A stretch of DNA of 64,000 nt from Ichthyophis bannanicus (Eukaryota > Chordata > Amphibia > Gymnophiona > Ichthyophiidae). Shown one piece after another: positions 32,863 through 44,304 of the stretch; the first letter of the stretch is position 1; each line of letters begins with the position of its first letter. The notes beneath the pieces were generated by a model. It saw only the letters and a list, made by a program, of their open reading frames with translations. It did no database searches and had not been told where the DNA came from. The DNA lies in NCBI GenBank assembly GCA_033557465.1, contig CM066036.1, positions 586,913,574 through 586,977,573 of the forward strand. Direction: 5' to 3'. Both the position numbers and the translations under genes were made by a program.

Positions 32863-33152
32863 CTTATTTATTTATTTAACATTTCTTAAATACTGCCTTT
32901 CATGATATCAAGGCAGTTTACATTGAACAAACTGAAATTACAATTGAACAGGGCATTATAACTTGGAGATAACTATTTTACAGGGAACATGGGCTATGGA
33001 GGGTTAAGTGGCTTGCCCAAGACCACAAGGAGCACCTGTGGGACTAGAAACCCCAGTCCTTCTTGCCCAAGGTTGCTGTCCTCTAGTGGGATTTGAACCC
33101 CCGACCTTCCGGCCTGAAGTACCTTGCCCCAACCACTAGGCCACTCCTCCAC
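32863..33152 (-). mobile_element. tRNA-headed SINE with L2-type tail, complete
   Basis: Minus strand from 33152: GGAGGAGTGGCCTAGTGGTT (A box), GGGGGTTCAAATCCCAC (B box), CTTGTGGTCTTGGGCAAGCC core, TTCAATGTAAACTGCCTTGA and an AAATAAATAAATAA tail. The tail matches the L2-like LINEs in this window, so L2-type machinery is the likely mobiliser. It is the best-preserved SINE here. CCACTT on both sides may be the target duplication. Confidence 0.85.
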
Positions 33153-35062
33153 TCCACTCCACTTGTGGACTGACTTGCACTGTAGCTCCTGAAACAGCCG
33201 TCAGGCTGTATTCGATTGACTGGCTGCTTGGTGGCCTCCTTTGGTGAGGTTGGGGCCTGGGCCTACCCCCGGAGGACCTTCTTATGGGGGCTAGAGAGGT
33301 CATGGTTCCTGTTTTGCCCTTGCACTTCTCCTTTCCTCTGTGAGCCCAACCTTGCTCTGCAGGAGGTTGTTGAAGGGCTCTAAGAGAGTTCAGATCGCTG
33401 GAAGATAAGTCTGAGGAGGATGGAATGGTGGTTCCCTAGGGGCTGGTTAGGATCTCTGTAGGATCTACTTTTTTTGCTCTGCAAGGCTTGTTTATGCCTG
33501 CACAGGATGTTATAGTGGCTCCTTCGCCTGCAGAGCTGGCTTTTGGGTGAGTTTAGCAGGTGGTTCCCTTTACACCAGGCAGGCCCACTGCTCTGCTACA
33601 TGACCAAGTCTCTCTGCTTCGATGTAATAGCACATGTGTCTTTGGGGAAGGAACCCTCCCCCCGAACTGAGCCCCAGAGGTTTTGAGGTCCTATCTTAGC
33701 TGTCCCCTTGACCAAGGAGGGCTGGATTAGCCCTTTGTCCCCCATGGGGTAGAAATCTGCTTCATGGTAGCGGGAGGTGCTGTGTGTTTGGCAATCTCAG
33801 TTTGAAGGTCCTACAAAAGCCATGGCAGTGGCTGCTTTCGGTGGGCCTGTGTGCACACCTTAGAGGTTAGCCCTCAGATGAGAGCTCCACCCTCTGTGGG
33901 CGACCTAGTAGTTTCAGCCATAGGGCTATGGCCCTTTCTCCCAATGTTATAGATATGGTCATGAGAACATCTGGCTTGGGTAAACTAGTCATTTAGCCTA
34001 GTCTCCTTCCAGGGGTTAGGAGACAATGCCCTATCTAGGTGGCTACTGCTAGTTAGTGCTGGTGCAGTCTCTTCCAGCTCCATGGTGGGGGTGGTATGGG
34101 ACAGTTGCTAATACTGGCTTTATTCCAATGATAGATCCAGACTGGGGTGGAAAAGTTCCCCTTAGAGTTCACTTTCTCTCCAAGTGGAGAAGCTCGCTCA
34201 TAGAGACCTCTGGAAGACAGACAGAGAAGGGCCAAGGGACCTTTTAAGGCCATATATAAAGCCCAGAGCTGCCCTCTGGAGAGGATGAGCCCTTTGGGAC
34301 CTCTGTTATTTTAGGGGCAGTGCCAGTGGAGTGTCTGGCGGGCTCGAGTCTCCATAGGGCCTTTGGGAGCCTGTAATCCCCTCATTGGATGCATGAATTG
34401 AAAATTCCAGTGGCTTCAAAGTAACGCAGCATGTCATGCTCTCCCAACTAGCATATTACTATGGAAATTAGAAAAGAAATATAATTAAAAAATTATCTTT
34501 ATAGCTGTATCTTGTATCAGATAAAAAAGGTAGAGTGTGAGAGAAATAATATGAAATTAGCAGGATACATTCTCAGAACCTGCGCTCCACTAAAAGCTAA
34601 TGCTAGCTACACAAATAGAATTTAAATCATTTGCTTGCTATAGTTTTAAATACTGCTGAAAACATGATTGGAAAATTCATCCCCCTTCTATCCATATGCA
34701 ACCCTACATGATAGATCTAGTATTTTGTGCACACGGAACTGCATTGCAATACTGTAGCTCAAACAACACTCGGCAGGAAAGTGGTATGTGCTCAAAGTCT
34801 GTGTGGCACCCCAACACTGACCTCCCCTGGTGCAAGTTTCCTTCACGAACAGCAAGTCCATGGGAGGAGGGAAGCAAAGTGTCATGGGCACCGTCGATAT
34901 GCATTAGTTCACAGTCCCTGGCTTCAATGAGTAAAGGCTACTCTGCTGAAGGGAGTCAGGAACGGATGAGTAGAGAGAAGAGGAGGTAAAGGAGTTAGCT
35001 ATATGGGGAGAGCTGGGGAAACATCTGGTGATAAATGACATCCAAGCATCCATGTTAAAAAA
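33153..35062. other. No recognised gene or repeat (unexplained 1.9 kb)
   Basis: Moderately GC-rich to about 34380, AT-rich after. No open frame has recognisable motifs. An A17 run at 35057 precedes the L2-like copy. The GC-rich part continues the sequence seen left of the SINE (32500-32860), so the SINE interrupts one longer unit of unknown identity. Confidence 0.4.
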
Positions 35063-35994
35063 AAAAAAAAAAAGAGGTGAGATACTTGGGCGTCACACTA
35101 GATCATCAACTCAATTTCACCAAGCATGTGAGCAACATAAAAAAGGCCATCTGCACTAAACTAAAGATGCTTCAACATTTAAGACCTCTCCTCTCCACAA
35201 GTGACTTCAGAACAGCAGTCCAGGCAATGATCTTCCCACACTTAGATTTCTCTAATGTCATACTAATGGGCCTCCCAAAGCAAACCATCCGCTGCCTTCA
35301 GCTAGCTCAAAATACAGTGGCTAGAGTAATTTCGCAAGTCCCAATGAAAGATCACATTACACCGATATAAACATCTTCACTGGCTGCCAGTTGAGAGTAG
35401 AATAAAATTCAAAGCTATTCACACTATATTCAAATCCCTCCAAACAGAATCATGCACTTGCCAGAAAGCGCTTATACGAATCACCCTGGATAACAGACCA
35501 CGAAGAAATAGCAATAAAATTTCACTTGAGATACCCACTGAATTCAGGAGCTGCAACTCATCAACATCCAGGAGAGCTTTCTCCCTTTATGCTCCACTCA
35601 TGGAATTCACTTCCCGCCACCATAAGAGACACTAAAGATCCAAAATCCTTCCGTAAACATCTAAAAACATTTCTTTTCAAGGAACACTTCAGCGAGCTAA
35701 TCACCTAGTAAAAATTTTCCAAGTAAATCAGTAGTCTTATTCACATTACAAGATGGTTTTAAGAACAGTGTATGTATACAACATATTCCGTTCCCTGTAT
35801 ATAGTTATTGCTGAAATCCACAGTTTGCGGAGTTAAGTTGTTTCCTTTAATCCCCTATCATTCCTTGTTCACAATGTTACATGTATAATTTTGTTAAAGG
35901 TGACTTGTTAAATGTAATTTTCATTTCTTTGCGTTCGTTGTAAACCGCTTTGATTCACGAAAGGCGGTAAATAAGCACAAATAAATAAATAAAT
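35063..35994 (+). mobile_element. L2-like LINE 3' part with complete tail
   Basis: Starts inside the RT C-terminal half at VRYLGVTLDHQLNFTKHVSN, continues through VQAMIFPHLDFSNVILMGLP and LQLAQNTVARVISQVP, and after a frameshift near 35360 through the RRNSNKISLE-type block to SFRKHLKTFLFKEHFSEL. The 3' UTR ends TTGTAAACCGCTTTGATTC, GGCGGTAAATAAGC and AAATAAATAAATAAATA. Few lesions, so it is comparatively young. This is the cleanest copy of the L2-type tail that the SINEs share. Confidence 0.88.
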
Positions 35995-36794
35995 AGGACC
36001 AGCAATTATATTTCCATTTTGAGCACTCTAAGGAAAGATCCCTGCGTTTTCTCCAGGGAAGTGGAGAAGGAGCCGCATCTCTGTGTGGACCTGGAATGCT
36101 TTGCCCTGATTTATGGCAGCAGCCAGCCTAGTATCAGGTGTCTCTTCTGTAGGCCAGTCGCCCATTTGTAAGCACGAGAAAAAGAAAAGCAAATGGTTGG
36201 CAAAGAACCTGTAAACTTTATGGAACAATGAGATTACAGAAAGGATAAATAGATTAAGTTATTCTGTGATTTGATATCTCCACAGTTCTCCTGCAACAGC
36301 CTCGTAATTGTAGGCTGTTCTTTTTGCTGCAATGGAAAATCCCATTTGATGTGGGGGTGGGGGGATCTTTAATAAAGTATGAATGCCTTTTGCTAGCAGT
36401 TGCATCAAGGCTTTGCTTCGAGTTTATTTGTAGACTGAAAGAAGCCTGAAGTCAGATAGTGGAGGCAGATAGAAGAAAAGGTCTAATCGCTTATTTGTGT
36501 GAAGATTTTTCTTATAACTTGCAAGTGCCCTGTTGTGAAATACTTTACGTAACAGCATTTTGAAGTGCAATACCAGTGTAGCTTGCAGGTTTTCGGCAAG
36601 TCATAGCATGAAGAGAGGGCACTTACTTTCCTGAAGAGAGGGCAGCTCTACCGTTTTGCCAGCAGTGGTCCATTTCAACAAATGTCAAACCAGGTCACAT
36701 TGAACTTACTTGGGGTGGGGATTTCCTCAAAGTGCAGTACTATCCTTAGTTCTGTGTAATGTTTACATACAGTTGTTATTAGAATTGGTTAGAA
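35995..36794. other. No gene or recognised repeat
   Basis: Short compositional frames only. The last 8 bases (36787-36794) are the target duplication of the hAT MITE. Confidence 0.45.
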
Positions 36795-36947
36795 CAGAGT
36801 TCCCAAACGCTAGTCCTGTTGGGTTTTCATTCCGAGAGATTTGCATGCCCACTGCCTTCATTGTGGGCAGATCTCTCCTGCATTTTCCTGTGGGATATCT
36901 TCAATATTTGATTAGTTTGTGCTTTCCAGGGCCTTGAGACCCCCTAG
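36795..36947. mobile_element. hAT-type MITE, 153 bp
   Basis: Begins CAGAGTTCCCAAACGCTAGT and ends CCTTGAGACCCCCTAG. It is flanked by the perfect 8-bp duplication GGTTAGAA (36787-36794 and 36948-36955). Left end resembles the MITE at 6498. The right tip is mutated from the expected CTG. Confidence 0.8.
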
Positions 36948-38767
36948 GGTTAGAAATTCTGGTATTAGATTTGAGTGCTTATGCAGACAGTCTGTAGATT
37001 GTTTCCCCTTTAGAGGATAGTTGTGTTAATTTGGTGATGAGTACTTGACTGTGATCATATAGTAGATGAAGGCCAATAAACTAGCACTTAACCGCTCAAA
37101 GATGGAGGTACTATATGAAGATGAAGCAAGCGATAAATTTACAGATTGACAGATAATGCTCAATGGGGGCCGCCTTCTCTTTAAGCCTTATGTTAAATCT
37201 GGGCGTGGTCTTACTTTAGAACATCCTTTTCCAGCAGTGGTTAAGAAGGCCTGGTTCTAGTTTCGCCTAGTACTAAAGACTGGTCAGGGCCAGTTTTAAA
37301 ATGTTTCTTCCCCAAAGATCATAGTCCAGTTGCAGAGCAAGCGAAATCAAGCTTCTGTTTAGACCAGGTATTTGGTGCCTTCAAATGTTACTGCCCTAGG
37401 CAGGTGCCTATACCTAATTTCAGTTTCCTGTTTTCAGGACTCACTTTAAAATTAATCAGGACACTTCTGCTTGTTTAGGTTCTGACTGAAATATCAAAGC
37501 TCACATTACGCCTAAACTATATACAGCCAGATGTGCAAATACAGTCATATGTTCACTGGCAGCTGGCGAACATATAACTTCATTATCTATATGTTTTTGG
37601 TACTCATACAGATAGTATTGGGCAGAAAATATGGTTGAACCTTGCAATGCTATCTGTATAAGAAGGGACTGGTTGGGGTTGGGCGGGGTGATGGCAGGCC
37701 AAAAAATTACCCAGGTAGCAGTGTGGTTTAGCCACTATTCGTTTTAACTTGTACATTAAAGGGCCAATTTTATAAGGGAGGCATGCAGAAATGTACATGC
37801 TACTTATGCATGCAAGTCCCTATTTTACAGGACTTACACGTGTGAAAGGGCACATGTACATGCACTATGGCACACAGATGACTGCATGCATAAATCCTGC
37901 ACACCCTGCCTATACACATACACAACATCTAGTTCCTGATGTGGTGGAAAGGTTTTCTGGGTGCTGCCACAATACAGAGGTTTAATAGCAGAACTGTGTG
38001 GAATGAGGTCGTATGTGGTCATGCTTTTCCGGGTATTTGTGGGAATCCTTAGGTATGTGAGTCATGTAAGTACAGTTTTATATTTCTTGGGACGTTGTTG
38101 GTCAGAATTAATAACCCATTTTGCACTGATCGTTAATTCTGTTCATTAATCCATCTGCTGGCTTTGAAGAGCACCCATTGGTTCTCCCGGGAGGTGGTGG
38201 GGAGTTGCCAAGTGTATGTACGATCTTCTGGAAATAGGTGGTCAGTGTTTTGACCACACTAGAAATTTTCCATCTCATCCCTTTTCAAAGGGGTGGATGG
38301 ACTAAATCACAAAAATGTCTTGGTTAAAGTGATCGTTTTTCTGAGATTTTGTGATGGGATGTAAATGAGCAACTGGTTCGTTTAAATCCTATACCAAACT
38401 TACTATAGCTGGGAGCTTCATGTGATTGCAGCTGTGGCAAGCAGGAGAAATTTTTAACAAAGCCTCCTATTTTAAGGCTGGGGCAGCAACCTTTATAGGA
38501 ACCTCTGACCTTGGTTAAGATCCGCCCCCCCCCCCCCCGGGAAAATCTTGGTTCCCTGGCATGCCAGTGGCCCGATGGTACCCCCAGCCCTATTCGAAGG
38601 CTAAAAATGAAAAAAACTTGTCCCCCCCCCAGAACTGCCCTATGTTAGAGGCTCTGCCCCCCCAAATGCTTCCCACAAGCTCCCATTTAACCTCTGAAGT
38701 GAATCAACCATAGAGGGCAGAATGACCCCCCCCCCACTTGTTCTTGCCCTGGCACCGCAAATTTGCA
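36948..38767. other. No gene; MITE-like scraps and a poly-C tract
   Basis: GGCCAATTTTATAAGGGAGG at 37761 resembles a MITE end. A C16-type run lies at 38526-38541, with more C-runs to 38740. No coding signal. Confidence 0.35.
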
Positions 38768-39805
38768 AAACATAGTAACATAGTAAATGACGGCAGATAA
38801 AGACCAGTATAGTCCATCTAGTCTGTCCAGTACGATGTCAAGTGTAGGTGCACCTGCCGCTCTGTGCAGGCCCCCCTTCCCCATGTCTTTGTTTAGGGGT
38901 GATCCCACCACTCCATGTAGGACACCGCTATTTGTTAAGGAATTAGATGGTTCAGATTATTTTGATATTTTCTTATTGCTGTAAAGGGATACACTGTGTC
39001 TGTCCCATGCCCTTTTGAATTTTGTCACTGTATTTGCCCCCACCACTTCCATCGGGAGGGCATTCCAAGGATCCACCACCCTTTCAGTGAAAAAGTATTT
39101 CCTGACATTACCTTTCAATTTACCACCTTGTAGCTTCATGTTATGCCCTCTAGTTTTGCAGCTTCTCCGTCTTTGAAAGAGGTTTGTTTGTTCATTATTT
39201 CTCTTTAAGTATTTAAAGGTCTGAATCATATCTCCCCTGTCCCTCCTCTCCTCCAAGTGTACATGTTTAGGTCTTCAAGTCTTTTCTCATAAGTCTTCTG
39301 ACGCAGGCTCCAAATCATTTTGGTCGCCTTCCTCTGAACAGTTTCCAGTCTTTTTCCATCCTTTGCAAGATATGGTCTCGAAAACTGAACACAGTATTCC
39401 AAGTGAGGTCTCACCAGTGACTTATACAGTGGCATTAGTACCTCTTCCTTTCTGCTGGTAATTCCTCTTCATATGCAGCCCAACATCCTCCTGGCTTTTG
39501 CCACCGCCTTGTCGAACTGTTTTGCCACCTTGAGATCTTCAGAAATAATCACTCCAAGGTCTTTCTCCTGATCCGTACACACCAATCTCTCACCCCCTAT
39601 CGCGTACATTTCCCTTAGGTTTCTGCTACCCAAGTGCATGACTCTGCACTTCTTCGCATTAAATCTTAAGTGCCAAGCATTAGACCATTCTTCCAGCTTT
39701 TGTAGATCATTCCTCATGTTAACCACTCCCTCGGGGGAGTCCACTCTGTTGTAAATTTTCATGTCATCTGCAAAAAGACAGACTTTTCCATGCAGTCCTT
39801 CAGCA
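38768..39805 (-). mobile_element. CR1 LINE 3' part
   Basis: Minus strand from 39805: FADDMKIYNRVDSPEG (catalytic FADD), WHLRFNAKKCRVMHLGSRN, DLGVIISEDLKVAKQ, ARRMLGCI; then, after frame changes, MPLYKSLVRPHLEYCVQF and RKYFFTERVVDPWNALP. The 3' UTR ends in complement at AACATAGTAACATAGTAAAT, an 8-bp repeat typical of CR1 3' ends. 5' truncated within the RT. Confidence 0.88.
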
Positions 39806-40984
39806 AAAGGCAATGTCTGATGTTTAGCAGCATGTCAGAATGGTCTTCCAAATAAGGGGGTGCTCCCCAGGGAATCGAGGTGTCTCTCTGGCAGTGGACC
39901 TTGACCACCAAGGCCAGTGACTGCTTTGAAGGCTGTTGATGCTGCCACTGCCACAATACATAATCCTCCTTCCACAGGACCTCTGACAAATAACTATATC
40001 TTAGCACGGTATAGTTATTTTCCTTTAAAAAAAAATCAACTTGCAAAGCCTCGATTTTCATAAATTTCCATATTAATGAGCTGCTTTGCATGAATTTGGA
40101 CCTCATCAGCTCATCCATGTCGAATTTGCATGAACTTTTGCATGAAGTGGACTTTGTGCTAAAGTTTACTGCAAAATGTTTTTCACAAAAGGAGCTTTGC
40201 GCATTAAGTTTAACAAAAAATGCCGCCATTCCTTGCATTTTTCTGAATTCACTGGAGTTTTTACACCGTTTGCTATTTGAAGCCCCTTTGCGAAAAAATG
40301 TTGCACTTTTTCTTCGTTAGTATGATCTCGGGGTCTCGGATTTACTGCTTACGCTCACCATAATACTTGCATCTTGCCAAAGAGCTTCCTTCTGGAGTTC
40401 ATACGATGCATAGCCAACCTGTCGAGGTGTGATTGGATATGCCTCTTTATCAGGCCTATGGCATCTCCATGCAGTGTGTGGCAAAACAATTTTAAAAGCA
40501 GGACCTCCTAGTGTGAAGATTCTTTGTAGATGATGAAGTTCAAGGTTAAAAGAAATTGTTTTTTTACCTTATGATAACAGCACAGTAGGACATAGATAAA
40601 GACACCAGAAAATAACTTGATATGCTGTTGAATAAATGGTACATTGCAAAAGCTTTTTTTAATAACTGTTTTATCAATTATATTATGCACTCTGAGTAAA
40701 CAAACTCTTCAGAGTTGACAGTCAATTAGTGTTTTTTCTTTAGCCTCAAGGTGACAAGCCTGGCAAGAGGCAACTTGGATTAACTTCATTCAATTAATTT
40801 ATTAACAATTCTTTATGGAGAAGGATAGTTGCAATGTGCCAAGAAAGTATACTTTGTCTTGGTAATTGTGAAAAATGTGATCAGCTATATTAATCTGTTT
40901 ATGTTGAGTTAAAAATTTGCTTAACTGCCTTTCACAAATAGCAGCAAGGCAGTGTATAAAATTAATAAAAACAATATATTTTTT
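39806..40984. other. No gene; unexplained
   Basis: The minus-strand frame 39759-40238 runs on from the CR1 but has no CR1 motif. I do not recognise the sequence. Confidence 0.4.
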
Positions 40985-41432
40985 TGAAAGTTGAATAAGC
41001 AGGTAGATAAAAGTGAGCCAGCTGATACAGTGTATCTGGATTTTCAGAAAGTTTGAGATGGTCCCTTATGAGAGATTCCTGAGGAAATTTTAAAAGTCAT
41101 GAGATAGGAAGCAATGTACTATTTTGAACTGGGAACTGGTTACAAGATAACCAGTTTTCTAAGTGGCCATTTTTATCAATGGAGAAAGTGAACTGTGGAG
41201 TACCCCAGAGATTTGTGCTGGGCCCGCTGCTTTTTAACGTACTGTATTCATAAATGACCTGGAAATGCGAATGAGTGAGATCATCATATTTGCAGATGAG
41301 ACAAAATTATTCAAAGCTGTTAAATTACAAGAGGATTGTGAAAAATTGCAAGAGGTCCTTGAGAAATTGGGAGACTGGTTTTGCAAATGGCAGATGAAAT
41401 TTAATTTGGACAAGTGCAAAGTTATATACTTA

Positions 41433-42084
41433 GGGCCTGATTCTGTTACGACGTACATCCCCTTTGTGTGTCCGGTCTGAACGTCTAGCCCCGCGGGATC
41501 AGAATCGCAAACAGTCCTGCATGTGCAGGCCGGGACAGCAATTCTGTCTGACCTGCACTTGCAGGACTTCACCCGGCTAACTCAGTCAGGGCATTTAAAT
41601 GGAGCTGCGGCGCTATGGCATCATGTTGCCATTGCACCGTGGCTCCATTTAAAAGACGCGATGCTGGCCGCCGACCAAAACGGTACATTCCCTGCAGCTG
41701 GACCCCCCCGATCCGGCCTCCGAAGGCCAGGGGCGGGCTGCGGGAAATGTCCCCTGGCCCCCCCAAGCCTCTTCCGTGCCACAAATGTAAAAAAAAAAAA
41801 GGCCAGGGGAGTTATTCCACCTCGGAGTGGAATAACTTTCCCAGCCATTTCGCCAGCCCTGGACATACAGGGCCGACATTAGAATCAGCCCTGTATGTCC
41901 AGGGTCAGTGACCACCCACTGCCCACCTATGCTCCTTCCCCAGGCTGCCCATTCCCCACCTCCGTCCAATTTCCCCACACAACCGGCAGAGAAGTTAGTT
42001 GGGGGCTGAAGCCGGCATGAATAGCAGGGTTGGACATCCCGTTGGGACATACATCCTTGCTATTCGTGGTTCAGAATGACCCCT
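41433..42084. mobile_element. TIR element (Harbinger-like), 652 bp, inside CR1
   Basis: Left end GGGCCTGATTCTGTTACG, right end TTCAGAATGACCCCT, with TTA on both sides (41430-41432 and 42085-42087). Removing the element and one TTA restores the CR1 frame VIYLG-KNN, so the duplication is certain. The interior shares blocks with 29765-30292 (inverted orientation), including the palindrome at 41811-41836. No transposase is encoded. Confidence 0.85.
41811..41836. repeat. Conserved core palindrome of the TIR family
   Basis: GTTATTCCAC, a 6-bp loop, then GTGGAATAAC. Equivalent palindromes lie at 29868-29893 and 43164-43192 in the other two family members, although much of the surrounding sequence has diverged. 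Confidence 0.6.
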
Positions 42085-42871
42085 TTAGGGAAGAACAACC
42101 CAAATTATAGTGTTATCACTCAAGAAAAGAATTTAGGTGTCATCGTGGCTAATACTTTGAAACCCTCTGCTCAGTTTGCAGCAGCAGCCAAGAAAGCAAA
42201 TAGGATGCCAGGAATCATAAGGAAAGGAATGGCAAATAAAATCAAGGGTATTATAATGGCTCTGTATTGCTCCATGGTGTCACTGTGCCTTGAATAACGT
42301 GTGCAATTCTGATCATCATATTTGAAAAAGGATATAGAAGAATTAGAAAAGGTACAGAAAAGAAGGACCAAAATGATGATAAAGATGGAAGGAAGCTTAA
42401 ACGTTCAGTGCTGAGGGGAGAAATAACAGAGGTCTATAAAATGAGTGGAGAGGAATGGGTAAACTTAGTTTGGTTGTTTACTCCTTCAAAAATTAGAAAG
42501 ACTAGGGGACTTTCAAAGAAGCTATGATGTAGCAGATTTAAAACTAATCAGAGGAAATATTTTTTCACTCAACATGTAATCAAACTCTGGAATTGCTTCC
42601 ACAGAGTGTAGTAAAAGCTGTTAGTGTAGCTGGCTTTAAAAAAGGTTTGGACAAGTTCCTGGAGGAAAATTCCATAAACTATTATTAATGCAGACTGCAG
42701 AAATCCATCACTTTTATCCCTGGGATAATCAGCATGGAATCGTGCTACCTTTTGGGAACCTGACAGATACTTGTGCCCTGGATTGGCTGCTGTTGGAAAC
42801 AGGATACTGGGCTCAATGGACCTTTTGGTCTGATCCGGTATGGCGTTTCTTATGTTCCTATGACAGTGATA

Positions 42872-43435
42872 CATGGAGCCTGATTCAGGTAGGGGGATGT
42901 CCGGATGCCCCGGAGGAAGATGGGCCTGCTTGGATCCGATTCTGGACAGTGGGAACAAAACATTCCTGTGGTGCACAGTATCAGGTCCATTGGCAGCCCG
43001 GTGTGCCCCTGCCACCTGTGGGGACATCTTCCCTGCAGGTCCCCCCTTTCCCCACTGCCCAACCCACGGCTAGCCTGCCGGGGCCTAGGTCGAGTGGCGG
43101 GAACTCCCCCCCCCCCCCCGGCTCTGGGGGGATCCCCGGGCCTGATCACCAGATTTGTGTTGCTTATTTCACCTTTGAGATGGAATAAGCAGCACGTCCC
43201 CTTTGATCCGGCAGGATGTACAGTGACCTGAATCTGCCCTGTATACCCTGCCGGGCTGGCCCATCCCTGCTTCAACTACATCCTGCCCCTGCTGGCTGCT
43301 GGCTGTCCCTGTCCTGCTGCTCAGGATGTATGAGGAGAGCTGGAGGGAGAATCGGGCTGGGCGGCTTGCGGGGCTGCATGTCCCGCCGGGATGTGCAGCC
43401 CCGCAACTCGCATCCCAGAATCGAGCCCAAAGAGG
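42872..43435. mobile_element. Third, GC-rich member of the TIR family
   Basis: Left edge GGAGCCTGATTCAGG and right edge CCCAGAATCGAGCCC are inverted relatives of the GGGCCTGATTCTG end of 41433-42084. It contains the core palindrome TTATTTCACC...TGGAATAA. It begins right after the CR1 3' end. No target duplication could be resolved. A C14 run lies at 43108-43121. Confidence 0.6.
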
Positions 43436-43527
43436 GTGGCAAATGCACAACATCCCTGAGTGCAAACAAAAGAGTGGAGCAAACAAAAGAATTGGAGTGG
43501 GTTTTATTATGCCCATGACTTGCTTCC

Positions 43528-43679
43528 ATGCTCTTGAAATAATCCACTTTTCTTTTCAATGGTGTCTTCTTTCTCTTCTCGCTCCCATTTGTAAGGCCAA
43601 AAGCTCGTATATGGGAGAAAGAAGAGAAGAAGAGAGAAGACGCTGTCAAAAAAAAAAGAGGTTGACTATTTCAAGAGCC
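43528..43679. repeat. Foldback with pyrimidine/purine arms
   Basis: CTCTTGAAATAATCCACTTT and the CTTCTTTCTCTTCTC stretch at 43530-43590 are mirrored by GAGAAAGAAGAGAAG and GACTATTTCAAGAG at 43610-43677. One arm is almost all pyrimidine, the other almost all purine. No coding signal. Confidence 0.6.
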
Positions 43680-44304
43680 TGGGACCCAAGTCATGGCTCA
43701 TTGATAATACCAGCAGAAGACCACCAGAGCAAGCAGAAAAGTGAACCAGCACTTAGGCGGTGTGTAATGCTGACAGAGGACCATTTGAATTAGTGGAATC
43801 AGTGGTGAAGAAGAAAAAAGGCTGTTCATCTTATATCAAGATCCGGAAAAAGGATTTAGATAAGTAATATTGATATCCTCTGAAGCAGGAGACAAAAAAT
43901 TTTGTTTTTTGTTTGTCTGAAACATATCCATTTCGAGGTGCTTCTTGTTAACAATGAATAAGCTAAGATGAATTTTATTTTTAATTGCCTTGAAGCAAAA
44001 GCAAAAATATTTTGAATGCCTGGTTCAGATGTAGTGAAGATTTTTTAGAATAAAAATATGTATCATTAATAAGAACTTAGAGACAAGTCTGACAAGATTA
44101 ATATTAGAAGTGATAATAGAATACTGTACACTGTATTGTGGGGTTTATAATATTTAATAAGGGTTATTTGCCAGCCGGACTCCTGATGGTAAAACCATAA
44201 GATTAGCTAGAGAGGTCACTACCTACATTTTGAACCCAGGATTAATATGAGCAGAAGCGACTGGGGATTGTTGCTCCTCTACCGTACTGGGGATAGGGGC
44301 TGTC
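43680..44304. other. No gene or recognised repeat
   Basis: AT-rich sequence between the foldback and the next CR1 piece, without motifs. Confidence 0.4.

Larger units (their letters stand above)
40985..42865 (+). mobile_element. CR1 LINE, 5'-truncated, split by a TIR element
   Basis: The RT starts at the VYLDF-K block near 41030, passes the PQ-LGPLLFN-like block near 41205-41245 and the FADETKLF catalytic block near 41290, then QMKFNLDKCKVIYLG. At 41432 it is interrupted by the TIR element 41433-42084. It resumes at NNPNYSVITQEKNLGVIVA (42088) and KKANRMPGIIRKGMANKIKG, then the C-terminal LWNCFHRV-like region, and ends with the 3' UTR GGAAACAGGATACTGGGCTC and TTCTTATGTTCCTATGACAG. Stops are frequent. 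Confidence 0.88.

Noticed and set aside
39759..40238. 159-codon minus-strand open frame, considered a retroelement protein
   Set aside because: It joins the end of the CR1 RT frame to sequence with no recognisable domain. A WGAPPYL-like run alone was not enough for an assignment.
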